A stretch of 64,000 nt of DNA. Origin: Selaginella moellendorffii (lineage: Eukaryota > Streptophyta > Lycopodiopsida > Selaginellales > Selaginellaceae). The stretch spans positions 959,650 to 1,023,649 of the forward strand of contig NW_003314291.1 in NCBI RefSeq assembly GCF_000143415.4, written 5' to 3'. The notes under the pieces are model-generated. The model saw only the letters and a list, made by a program, of their open reading frames with translations. It was not told the origin of the DNA and made no database searches. Of the stretch, positions 53,345-62,268 are shown piece by piece (position 1 is the stretch's first letter; each line of letters opens with the position of its first letter). The position numbers were made by a program, and so were the translations under genes.

Positions 53345-53735
53345 TCAAATATCTACAAAATTACTAAACTTACTTGCGTCATTGGAAATAATCGAGTTGC
53401 AGCGCCACAGCCAATCATGGAAAGCACACGAACTTGATGCCATAAGAATGCGTTTCCTCCGTCGTGCATATTTCCAGGACACCATCCTAGAACTCATAAA
53501 TCTGAAAGATCTCGAATAAGTGAGCTTACGGGGTTTATTTCATCGCCATCTGGAGTGATATTCAAACGGTAGATCATGAAATCACGAGTGAAGGTACCTG
53601 TTTGAATATCTCCTCATCGCGACTCTTGTGACAGTGAATCTAACCAGTGTCATCCAGAGCTCTCCTTTCGATTGCAAATACAGTGCAACAACGTTAACCT
53701 GCAAGCAAACAAGTGAGCAGCAAAGTTCTCGAACT
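53345..53735 (-). pseudogene. PUS3 fragment (exons 7, 8 and 11), decayed
   Basis: The minus strand matches PUS3 exon 7 with its acceptor (GCTTGCAGGTTAACG, then CACTGTATTTGC), exon 8 (GATGGCGATGAAAT...GGATGGTGTCCTGG) and exon 11 (GGAAACGCATTCTTATGGCA, then CATGATTGGC). Exons 9-10 and the catalytic exon are absent and stops are present. Its orientation relative to the adjacent kinase flank differs from the intact locus, so further rearrangement occurred. Confidence 0.75.
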
Positions 53736-53823
53736 GGAAAAATGTAATTTGAACTTCCCTCTAACCCTAAATCTAAAAGTATGTTCTTATTTAGTACAAA
53801 GGATATTCGCGTACGAATAGCAT

Positions 53824-54288
53824 TCAAGTACAACACGAAGTATCGCATGCCTCCTCCCGGATCTTGGCCTCTCGACCAGCGGCGCCACTGCCAATTCGAT
53901 CCCCAGAACGGAACACAAAGTAGCCCACGCCCAATCCCACCACGATGCTCACAAACACGCCCCCATTGAAGGACATGGCGGCGAGCATGAGCAGCAACCC
54001 AAGGGCCGAATTCACCACAAACAGGATGGATTCCACCGCCCGGTGCAACCATCCATCGATGGAGCTCGGGGGAGGCTCCGTGCAATCGCCCATCAGGGGC
54101 TTGCGCAACCCACCTGGCGATTTCGACGCCTGGATGAGCAAGATCCTGCGGGAGACGACATACTCGTTGAAGAGGGCCGCCAGGAAGAGCGCCGCGAGGG
54201 AGAGAATGTAGCCCAGCCATGTCTTTGTGATCCAGCCATCGAAGAGAATCGTGGCATTTTTGCTCCAGTAGAAGGTCATGTGCATCAT
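53824..54288 (-). CDS. COPT: Ctr/COPT-family copper transporter
   Basis: A 154-residue intronless protein with three membrane spans. It starts MMHMTFYWSKNATILFDGW, the Met/His-containing N terminus and first-span approach typical of short COPT proteins. The second span carries the copper-selecting MxxxM (LLLMLAAMSF) and the third the packing motif GxxxG (GLGVGYFVF). It ends in a Cys pair (CDTSCCT), as many COPT C termini do to pass copper on. Trimers import Cu(I) at the plasma membrane or export it from vacuoles. Its N-terminal domain is short and Met-poor compared with high-affinity plant COPT1. Plasma membrane or tonoplast cannot be told from sequence. Confidence 0.88.
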   Translation of the reverse strand: MMHMTFYWSKNATILFDGWITKTWLGYILSLAALFLAALFNEYVVSRRILLIQASKSPGGLRKPLMGDCTEPPPSSIDGWLHRAVESILFVVNSALGLLLMLAAMSFNGGVFVSIVVGLGVGYFVFRSGDRIGSGAAGREAKIREEACDTSCCT

Positions 54289-54520
54289 CTTGTCGAGCTT
54301 GGGCTTGACCTAGAGCACTGATCGCAAGCTCGAGTCTTCTTTACAACAACACGCAAGAGGGAACAAGGAAGAATTCTTATTCTTTAAAAATTCCCAAGTT
54401 CCGTGTTCTTTCATGCAAGAAGTGGGCATCTTTCATCATGGCCATTTTGCAGACTCTCGCTTTCGGGATTTTCTTGACTCCGTCAACTTTTTCCGTCGTA
54501 TAAGAACCCATGCGATATGG

Positions 54521-54970
54521 ATGATCTTCAAGTGTTTCGCAATGGGAGCAACATTCCAGCTTGGTTTTCTCGTGCTTTTTCTTGTGGCAAATGCTTGGCC
54601 TCAGGATGATGGTGATGGAGAGATCGCTGCTGATGCTGGGATTAGTTCTTGTCCCAGTGAAACCGAAGAGAATGTGATTTACTACAACACCGGAGAGAGC
54701 TCCGAAGATAGTCCATTCGAGAAGAACTTGGCATCGGCTTATGAATCCCTGCTATCTCCATCTCAGGAATCTCCCCGGCAGGCCCAAGTTGGGGACGATC
54801 CAGACACCGTCTATGGCTACGCTACATGTTTCGAGGGAAATTGTGAGGATTGTCTCGCCACTTGCAAGAACTACTTCACACAAGTTGCTCCTCACGCAGT
54901 TGGAGCGAGACTATGCCTGAAAAGTGGCTCTGATGCTTGCTATCTTCGCTATGAAAACTATAGTTTCTAG
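54521..54970 (+). CDS. secreted single-domain Gnk2 (DUF26) protein
   Basis: About 149 residues from the ATG at 54521 (or 142 from 54542). A hydrophobic signal peptide (MGATFQLGFLVLFLVANAWP) is followed by an acidic, Ser-rich spacer. One ginkbilobin-2 type domain ends the chain: YGYATCFEGNCEDCLATCKN, then VGARLCLKSGSDACYLRYEN and YSF. The C..C..C spacing is shorter than the usual C-x8-C-x2-C, with C-x4-C-x2-C here. Gnk2 domains bind mannose in ginkbilobin and form ectodomains of cysteine-rich kinases and plasmodesmal proteins; a lone secreted domain suggests an apoplastic defence or cell-wall role, an inference. An upstream in-frame ATG at 54413 would bury the signal peptide and is less likely. 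Confidence 0.72.
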   Translation: MIFKCFAMGATFQLGFLVLFLVANAWPQDDGDGEIAADAGISSCPSETEENVIYYNTGESSEDSPFEKNLASAYESLLSPSQESPRQAQVGDDPDTVYGYATCFEGNCEDCLATCKNYFTQVAPHAVGARLCLKSGSDACYLRYENYSF

Positions 54971-55439
54971 ATGAAAACAACACATATATGAACAAAGTTG
55001 GATATCTTTAACATAACATTTGTTCTCGGAGTGTTCTGTGTGATTTTGTGGTACCAGCAAGCACGACATGTGAGATGAATCGCAATCAAAGTCCCTCTGG
55101 CCAAGACATGATCGATACATACCACCAAACTCTTTTCCAGCATTGGCAGGTTCTTGTCCCCTCACAAACACTAAACATCGATGCATCTCTATCTCAATCT
55201 CGGCCTCTCGAGATAACTTGAGATGAAGTTGACAAGATCTCGTCTAGTGGCTGACGTGATTCCTCCACTAGAAGAATGGACAAAAGCTGAGCTACAGCAG
55301 CTTTAAGGAACATGGTCCGATCGAAACAAGACAAATCGCCTCAGACCCAAAGGAAAGAACGCAAAGTTGGCAAGAACTTGCTTAAAACCATGATCTTTGA
55401 ATTTACACAAAGAAGAGAAGATCTAAGATCGTTCTAAGT
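54971..55439. other. intergenic, nothing recognised
   Basis: Contains the 3' ends of the convergent Gnk2 and U-box genes. No further coding or repeat signal is seen. Confidence 0.4.
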
Positions 55440-56636
55440 TTATGGAGTCTTCCAGAGCCAGGAGAAGTGCTTGAGCAGCCCCCCAGCTCTGTGCTTGGTG
55501 GACATGGAGCAATCACACTGAAGAACCATCACCATCGTGGACAGGCCACCAGCCTCGAGGAAGGAATCCTCCACTGCGTGAGAACCCACCGAGTGGTGGC
55601 ACACGATTAGCGCCCAGGCGATGAAAGTGCCATGCTCGGTGGCTTGTGTGGAGATCTTGAGCACGCAGCCCAGGATTGCTGGCACCGCTCTCGCGTGATC
55701 CACCGCCAGAGCTTCTCTCCCCTCGGCGCAGCAACACAGCGTCCTGAGGAGCTCCAGACTTTGCTGCTTGATCACCGCCGTGGGCTGCTGCTCGAGGAGG
55801 AGATCGATCAGGAGCTTTGGAGATCCGCATTCGATCGCCCGGAGCTTGAGCTTGGTCGGCTGAGTGGCGAGGAGGACCAGCAGGGACTTGAGAAGCGGCG
55901 ATGCTTGATCACCGGTGGTGTTCTTGGCGAGGAGCCACACCAGCCCTTGGATGAGCGCATCGAGGCCGTCGATATCTCGCATTTGGCGATGGTCGTGAGC
56001 CGAGAGTGATGATAGAAGAGTTTCCAAGAGGCTGGCGGCGTTTGTTCTCACCGTTTTGCTGCTGCTGGTGAGTAGTCTGGCAAATCTCTTTAGAGAATCG
56101 AAGCACGCAGCAAATGCCCTTCTTGTGAATTTTGCGTCGAGCTTACAGAGCGTGTGTAAAATCGAGAGGGCTGCCGCTTGATCTTCCTCCTGGATGGCCC
56201 TCTCCGCTAAGACGGTCGCGAACAGAGCTTCCAGGAACTCGTCGTGATCGCCCACTCTCTCCCAGATGGAATCACCGCTGGGGAGCTTGCTCAATGCAAG
56301 CAAGAAGCTCGAGTCCAGGAGCTCGGCTATGGCTACGCTACTCGTATCGATTTCTCTGCAAAGTACCTCTTCCAAGCTGATGATCGCCTCCTCGTTGCTG
56401 CTACTGCTCCACGATTTGATGAGCTGCTTGAGAGTGGAGTTTGGGATGAGCTCGCATGAACCGAGAGCTTGGCGCGTGACTGGACAAGCCCTGTTGCCAT
56501 CCAGCAGCCACTTTTGGATGCTGGAGCGCTCATACGTGATCCCGGAGCTCAGGATCACGGGATCCTCCATGAGCTCGAACGAGATTGGGCAGCGAAAGTA
56601 TGGGGGGATCTCCGCATTCTTCACAGGTAGTCTCAT
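55440..56636 (-). CDS. PUB: plant U-box E3 ubiquitin ligase with ARM-like repeats
   Basis: 398 residues from ATG at 56636, intronless. The U-box lies at residues 10-85: IPPYFRCPISFELMEDPVIL, SSGITYERSSIQKWLLDGNR and CPVTRQAL, with LIPNSTLKQLIKSW closing it. The rest is leucine-rich ARM/HEAT-like helices (KTVRTNAASLLETLLSSLS; LLKSLLVLLATQPTKLKLRA; QSLELLRTLCCCAEGREALA; HRAGGLLKHFSWLWK). This is the layout and length of the PUB20-PUB24 group, cytosolic E3 ligases that restrain immunity and drought signalling in Arabidopsis. An in-frame upstream Met at 56672 would add 12 residues (MHLFAYLIDRSS) and is less likely. Function beyond E3 activity is inferred. Confidence 0.88.
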   Translation of the reverse strand: MRLPVKNAEIPPYFRCPISFELMEDPVILSSGITYERSSIQKWLLDGNRACPVTRQALGSCELIPNSTLKQLIKSWSSSSNEEAIISLEEVLCREIDTSSVAIAELLDSSFLLALSKLPSGDSIWERVGDHDEFLEALFATVLAERAIQEEDQAAALSILHTLCKLDAKFTRRAFAACFDSLKRFARLLTSSSKTVRTNAASLLETLLSSLSAHDHRQMRDIDGLDALIQGLVWLLAKNTTGDQASPLLKSLLVLLATQPTKLKLRAIECGSPKLLIDLLLEQQPTAVIKQQSLELLRTLCCCAEGREALAVDHARAVPAILGCVLKISTQATEHGTFIAWALIVCHHSVGSHAVEDSFLEAGGLSTMVMVLQCDCSMSTKHRAGGLLKHFSWLWKTP

Positions 56637-57802
56637 GGATGATCGATCAATCAGATATGCAAAAAGATGCAACTTTGGGAGGAGAAAAAGCCTTCATACC
56701 CTGAGGATAGCAACAACTTTTCTTCTAGATCAAAAGCAGCAAGGATTATCTGTTGATTGACAAGAGAGGATTCGGAGCTCTAGTTTAAAAGATTCCATGA
56801 GAGCAATGAAAAGAAGTGGCTATGGAGTGAAAGGAGTAGCCTTTGGTATACCTAGTATTTTCCAATATTGCTGCTTTACCAACCTGCTTTTAGGCATATG
56901 GCCCCAAACAGAATTGTCAAGGCTTGGCTTTGAAAGTTGAGCCATCTCATTTTTCAAGAAAAAACAGAGAGTAAAAATGCTAAAATATAAAACAAAAACA
57001 GAGAAAAACAAAAAACATCCTTTTCTGATGAGCCAGTTTCAAATCTTTAGGAGGCACTGGAAACTCATTCCACAGCAGCCATTCCTTGTTAAAGTGCAGA
57101 AGAACTTGCTCAGTTTTCGCCTTCATTTTCTGCACTCAATCCCTGCGTGCACTTTCGTTTTCACCTCCGAAACTGGTTGTTTCTCAGATTGACCGGTCAG
57201 AGCGTGTGTATCAAGTGTGAAATGGGCTTTGTATTCTGGTCAAACTGGACAGTGTAGTGCAGGAAAAAACTATAGTATAGCAAAAGTATATAGCAGTAGT
57301 ATGTGTGAAGCTATATACGCTGGAATCGACCGACCACGCGTGTTCCTACTACTGTAACTATGTCGCCCCCTCGCAAAACACGCTCGCAGCATTTCCCCGG
57401 TTCTTCCACACATACATTGTCAGGGGTTGACTAGAGGTAGTGCCCAAAGAGAAAAAAAAGAGAGAAATAATGGTATGGTCGTGCACCGCGAAATAGTCCC
57501 AGGAAGACCGCGCGTTTTTCTTGGCGTGCTCGGTGCGACTTTGGGCTATGGCTGGTTGGCTGGTAGATTTGGAGGTTTTCTTTTTCGCTCTTCTTCCTTC
57601 CGTTTTTTGTTCATTGTCAAACCAACTTTACACGGTCTTTCTTTTTATAAAGACGCGGTCGATGCAGCGTTTTCTTTCTTACCAAGTTTTTGGAGTTCTC
57701 TGTAGAGATCCCAGGGCGATCGCGGTTGTGGATCAGGAAGACTTGGATCTGGAGATATCACACAGAGTTCCTTGTAAAATTCTCCCGCGGTCGGCAGAGG
57801 CG
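56637..57802. other. intergenic, promoter of the first IDA-like gene at its right end
   Basis: 56637-57430 shows nothing I can support. A TATAAA at 57646-57651 lies 152 bp before the ATG of the peptide gene and is a plausible TATA box. Confidence 0.4.
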
Positions 57803-58141
57803 ATGAGGAGCACCAGAGTCCTGGCTTTGATCCTTGTGATGGGTTTATACTGCTCGGGCTTCATCCAAGTGGCTGTTTCGGCAAGATTGGTTGTCGCAGA
57901 GAAGCAGCAGGAGAGCAACGATCATGGAAAAGACCAGGCTGGTGATCATCCAGCAGCAGCGGTGGAATGGATTCACAAATCTCCTAGCAGCAGCCATGTC
58001 TTGCATTCGTCCAATGGAAGAGTGTTTAGCCTCTCGCTCAACAGGATGCCAAAGAAGGTGACTCCACCGTCGGGGCCGTCCAAATGCCACAACGCGATTT
58101 CCACGGCCCGGGCTTCCACCATGGCAAATTGCAGGAACTAA
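57803..58141 (+). CDS. IDA/IDL-like secreted peptide precursor 1
   Basis: A 112-residue intronless precursor. An N-terminal signal peptide (RVLALILVMGLYCSGFIQVA) ends near residue 27. A variable hydrophilic middle follows, and near the C terminus comes RMPKKVTPPSGPSKCHN (residues 81-97). The core PPSGPS-K/R-x-H-N matches the IDA/IDL peptide core, in which Arabidopsis members end PPSxPSKRHN. The Lys-Lys before it is a possible processing site. Differences are Cys in place of the usual Arg before His-Asn and a 15-residue tail after the motif. IDA peptides signal cell separation through HAE/HSL receptors; that role here is inferred from the motif. It is one of three such genes within 3.7 kb. Confidence 0.75.
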   Translation: MRSTRVLALILVMGLYCSGFIQVAVSARLVVAEKQQESNDHGKDQAGDHPAAAVEWIHKSPSSSHVLHSSNGRVFSLSLNRMPKKVTPPSGPSKCHNAISTARASTMANCRN

Positions 58142-58538
58142 CACCAGTGGATTCCACTCATTTTTCCTTTCTTTTTTTTGGGTGGGGAGCTTAGATCAAC
58201 ATTGTTAGATAGTCCATTCTTTTCGGCGATTTGGAGGCCAGTGTAGAGAAAAGGCTAGACACAGACACTCACACTTGTTTTCTTGTCTATAAGAAAGTTT
58301 TGTTCTCATGAAAACTTGTATAGAAAACGATCCAAAGCGCTTTGGAGCCAACATGTTTTGACACAAGATTTGGAATCGACAAACCGGCGGCAATTTCTGC
58401 TTAGTTGTAACCCAACATCAAATCAATCAAACATCACCAAGAAAAATCTAAACAAAAGAATGAGTGAGTGACCCTCCGATTTGTCAAAAAATGGCGGCTC
58501 TGAGAATATTGCGTCAATCATGAGACCGGATTGTCAAT

Positions 58539-58752
58539 GGTCAAAGACCACGTGTCACCGACGTGGCCGAGTAGAAACGCTAGAGAACTCGTAAAAGTCA
58601 ACCAGCCGAGAACGTAAGTGTGTGTCGATGGATTTCGAAGATCTCCACGCGACTATCAAGATCAAGCGGCCTGATCTCCACACAATAGAGTTTTCGATTA
58701 TCCACAAAGCACTGCGCGGAGATTCCAGCCCGTGGTTCGCATCTCTATATAA
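58539..58752 (+). promoter_or_regulatory. promoter elements of IDA-like gene 2
   Basis: A W-box complement GGTCAA at 58539-58544 and a G-box/ABRE CACGTGTC at 58549-58556 lie close together. A TATATAA at 58746-58752 is 151 bp before the ATG. The assignment rests on motif and position only. Confidence 0.4.
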
Positions 58753-58902
58753 CACATGGGCTGCCTGTTTCCTCCCAGCGAAGTTTCTGGCTGGCTAGCG
58801 AGAGATTCACCGCCATCATCAGGCTTGGAAAGTTCGGGCCGCAGCTTGAATCGTATAAATCCATGCTTCCACCCCGTGCTTTTGATTTCCAGGCCGAGGA
58901 TC

Positions 58903-59172
58903 ATGTACATGGCTTGTAGAAGAGCTGCAGGTGTTTTCGTGATCCTGGCGGCGATGGTTTTCCTGGATTGTTGCGGGGCATCGAGGCTTTTAATCGCTGG
59001 TGCTGGTGTTGGAGAGTTGTCACAAGGATCATCAAGAGTCTCAAGCCCATCTTTGCATCTGGAGCAACACACGCTCCCAAAGAGAATACCAGTTCCTCCA
59101 TCGGGTCCTTCTAGATGCCACAACAGTCTCTCGGCGCGATTCAAAGTTAAGCGTCCAGGGCCATGCCAGTGA
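58903..59172 (+). CDS. IDA/IDL-like secreted peptide precursor 2
   Basis: An 89-residue intronless precursor. The signal peptide (AAGVFVILAAMVFLDCCGAS) ends near residue 27. The peptide region is LPKRIPVPPSGPSRCHN (residues 58-74), the closest of the three to the IDA consensus: a basic LPKR/LPKG-like run-in, Pro-Val-Pro-Pro-Ser, a Gly in place of Ala, and His-Asn at the end. Again Cys stands where Arg is usual. The tail is SLSARFKVKRPGPCQ. A second Met two codons downstream (58909) could be used instead. It is probably a secreted, proteolytically released and hydroxyproline-modified signal; the receptor is unknown and not in this window. Confidence 0.78.
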   Translation: MYMACRRAAGVFVILAAMVFLDCCGASRLLIAGAGVGELSQGSSRVSSPSLHLEQHTLPKRIPVPPSGPSRCHNSLSARFKVKRPGPCQ

Positions 59173-59574
59173 CGATCTCCAGTCTCTCACAAACTCTCAC
59201 AAAAAAAAGCCATTCTTTCCATATTTTTAAATGTTAATAGCAATTATTATTGTACTAAAGCATATACTTATAAATTATAAACACAACAAAGCTATAGTTG
59301 TCCTTTTTACTGTGAGATATATTTGATTAAGCCCATAGTGGCGTATTAACTGTAATATGCCTGGTAGATGAGCGACAAGGCCATCTTTTCTAGCATTGTT
59401 ATGCTCGCAAACCCCTTGGTTGGATGTCTCCCAAGTTTATAATTGCGTCGGGATCGCGAAACTCTCGCCCGGATAGGATCCACCCCTTCGTGCTTTTGAT
59501 CTTCTCTCGACAGCCCAATGAAGTCTCGCATCGAGCACAAGCGATGCATGATCCGCCGCTGTTCTTCTTTCTTT
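59173..59574. other. intergenic between peptide gene 2 and the cysteine-rich gene
   Basis: Likely 3' UTRs of two convergent genes; AT-rich at 59220-59350. Nothing else recognised. Confidence 0.4.
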
Positions 59575-60666
59575 CTAACGAGAAGATTTTGTCTCGTCTC
59601 GGGGCCTGGGACATGGACGCTGAGAGCCTGGTACCATAATGATTTTAAGAAGCACATTAGTCCAAGCAAAGCTTCCCGACCTGGTCGTGACTGGCAGCAG
59701 CAATCCAGTGTGCCTGCCATTTAAGTCTGTGGTGTATAGAATAAGTGTACGTGCTGGCTGGATCTGTCCCGGCGCTGCACTCCAGAGTGAGTCATCACAA
59801 GGTATGTAATCTAGCATTTTTTTCCTAGAGATAAGAACTTACATCCACTTGGAAGAGCTTCGCACGCAAAGCATATAACGCGAGGAGACACTCCAATGCC
59901 ATCTGTGACCGTGTTGGAGTTGAACACTTCAAAAGGTTGTGTTGGAAAAAACATCGAAATGCTACAGCAACATGACGGAAGGCTGGCGTTAAAACACAAA
60001 CGAAACGACCAACAGACCGGCAGTAAAGCAAGGCGAAAAACCATAGAAAAGAGAAAACGAAAAGGGAGGAGATCAAAAGTCTAAAAGCAAGTGAAAAAAA
60101 AAGGAAAAAAGAAGAGGAAGCGGTACCCGTTTGGACAATGCCGGTTCCCGTACCGCACCAGTCGGTGATGTCCCACGCGCAGCGATCGATCTCAACTAAA
60201 AACAGTGAATCAACTCATTACCAGGCAATACTAAGCAGCCTAGAAACGAAAGACTTACCAGTTTCCGTGATGTGATGGAACATAAAACACCGACTGTCGT
60301 CGTCCACTGTTGAATCCTAGCAGTCATAATAGAATAAGTAGCAAAAGTCGGCTCGGCTCGGCTCTAAGAAAATTAAATCTGAAAAAAAAGAAAAGAAAAA
60401 AGAGATGAAGAACCAAGACGAGTGGAAGGGTCATATACCTCTGAACGAAGCTTCACAAAAATGCACTTTTTTGTGAGATTGAACGAAGCTCTACAGTAGG
60501 ATCCCCTCGCTTTTGCTGGACGCACAGATACTATCCCTTGTGAAGTGGGCCGGGGAGGAGCTCCTTTCTTACAAAATCCCGTGTCCGATGGCCCTGTGTC
60601 CAAACTCTCCTCGTTAGACAAATAAGCTTTCGAGTAAAAGGATAACTCACCTACTTCTCGCACCAT
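59575..60666 (-). CDS. unrecognised cysteine-rich protein, six exons
   Basis: No long ORF covers this gene; it appears only when splice signals are followed: 60666-60651, 60593-60439, 60316-60259, 60195-60127, 59926-59843, 59810-59575. All five junctions use GT/AG and agree in phase, giving 205 residues. The sequence has about ten cysteines in a regular spread: TGFCKKGAPP, SYCRASFNLTKKCIF, SRCFMFHHITETG, IDRCAWDITDWCGTGTG, RVICFACEALPSG, IPCDDSLW, RPCPRP. No signal peptide follows from this start, and an in-frame stop lies just upstream, so either the protein is intracellular or a first exon was missed. I do not recognise the family. Confidence 0.5.
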
Positions 60667-61140
60667 ACTTTACACTCCGTTTTCCCTCTCTTTCGGCTGA
60701 ACAGCTTAATTTGGTCGCGTCTGAGTCGAGCAAGCGAAAGGGAAACCTGTGAGGCCGCGACTTGTGTTGATAGAAATCCACACATCTCCCCCCATCTCCA
60801 TCACAGCTTTCTTTTCTCTTTGCTTGTTGCTTTCCTTCGCTCACTCGCAATCCCACCTCATCTTCCAGCCAGCGAGAGAGAGCCTCTGTCTGTCTCGGAA
60901 GTACTCGCAGCTAGCTACGCTTTCCTTCTTTGATTGATTGAGAGCTCTTCTCCGCGAGTGCGTGCTTGTTCACCGAAGTAAAGGTTCCCTCTTCCGTCTT
61001 GTCCAGCTTCCAAGCTTTCATGCAATTATTTGCCACCGGCGCCACCACTTCTCGCTAGTCCCAGCTTCATTCTTTCTCGTTGCGTGTCGAGGCTACTCTG
61101 AAGATATTCTTGCTGCCCGGCATATGATCGCATCACCACC
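60667..61140. other. head-to-head intergenic region
   Basis: 474 bp between the start of the cysteine-rich gene (minus) and IDA-like gene 3 (plus). CT-rich tracts at 60800-60940 resemble a plant 5' leader. No convincing ORF. Confidence 0.4.
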
Positions 61141-61479
61141 ATGGAAGCAGCTACCGACAGAAAGAAGATGACGATCGTCGTGTTGAATTTCATCCTGCTG
61201 GGACTTCTCGCCGAGAATGCTTTGTGTGCCAGGTATGGAGTAGCAGGAATTCCAGCGGCTTCTCCCTCTGCCTCTGCTCTTTCCCATGTTCCGTCTAAGG
61301 TCCAGTCTCAATTCTTCACAGTTCCCGCAAAGAAAGAGGCCGATCCAGCATTGCTTTCCGAGCAGAGAATGATCCACAATATGCTTCCCCGAGTTCTCAC
61401 CACTCCACCTTCTGGTCCCAGCAGAGGAGGAAACGATATCGGTCTACAGTCCACCACGGCCCAGGATAGTGCACCTTAA
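61141..61479 (+). CDS. IDA/IDL-like secreted peptide precursor 3 (divergent)
   Basis: A 112-residue intronless precursor. A hydrophobic signal region (MTIVVLNFILLGLLAENALC, from the second Met at residue 10) is followed by a Ser/Ala/Pro-rich spacer and LPRVLTTPPSGPSRGGN at residues 82-98. It keeps PPSGPSR and the final Asn but has Gly-Gly where the other two have Cys-His. This is intermediate between IDL and the related PIP class, whose core is SGPS followed by glycines. The tail is DIGLQSTTAQDSAP. The distance from genes 1 and 2 (2-3 kb) and the shared intronless layout suggest old tandem copies. Role inferred only from the motif. Confidence 0.65.
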   Translation: MEAATDRKKMTIVVLNFILLGLLAENALCARYGVAGIPAASPSASALSHVPSKVQSQFFTVPAKKEADPALLSEQRMIHNMLPRVLTTPPSGPSRGGNDIGLQSTTAQDSAP

Positions 61480-62268
61480 GCAGCTAGAACCGGGATATAT
61501 CTCCATGCATATAAAGGCAGCGAGTATGATATCGAGTCACGTCCTCGGTTTGTCTGTCTTCGTAAATGATCGTCCGATGATGGTGATCAGTAGTACCGCG
61601 GGAACATCCAGCAGGTTTCTCGAGGGACCCCTAGAAAAAGAGGAACAGCTGCTGCACCAGGAAAAATTTTGTAAGGAGGAGATTGAAGTTTTTTTAATCA
61701 TAGAGAGCTTACTGTTAGCAGAGATTGTTCATGTACATTTCCCAATGTCTTGGTTCTTTTTTTGATTCCTATCGTAAACCTGAAAAAAACACAAGTCAGA
61801 CCAAAGCATAGGTGGTAATCAGTGTAAAACACTGACCGTTCTCCATTCAAACAGCACCAACATGGGACTTTAATCACCAGTTTTTGTCTCCAATCCCGGC
61901 AGCAACCATCGCTGGCCGGATCTCTTTCGTAAAAGAAAGCCGCAGACTTTGAAAACTTAAGAACCTGTTTGAATAAAACACTGCAGAGCAGAATAAGAAG
62001 TCCAAGATCACATGCTTCACATGCATTCATAACGCACAAATCCATCACAGTCAAAGCTCAAATCCCCCGAAAAAAAGAAGAGAAACCAGAAGTTTTAGTT
62101 TGCAGTTAAGAAACTTGTAGTTAGCACCGAGCTAAAACCACAAAATTGCACGAAAACACGACCTCCTATAGCTTAGCGTTAAGAAAGCACGGGAGTCTAG
62201 GTAGTTACACAACAGCATAGTGTACATTACCAGCAGATCCAAACCCGTTATCAAGCTTTTATTAGCCT
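61480..62268. other. intergenic, nothing recognised
   Basis: Lies between the 3' ends of the convergent peptide gene 3 and the DCP5 gene. ORFs here have no coding character that I can defend. Confidence 0.4.

Noticed and set aside
57803-61479. CLE or CEP peptides as the identity of the small secreted genes
   Set aside because: CLE needs a terminal R-x-x-P-x-G-P-x-P-x-H-x and CEP a D-x-R-P-T-x-P-G-H core; neither is present, whereas PPSGPS(K/R)xHN fits IDA/IDL.
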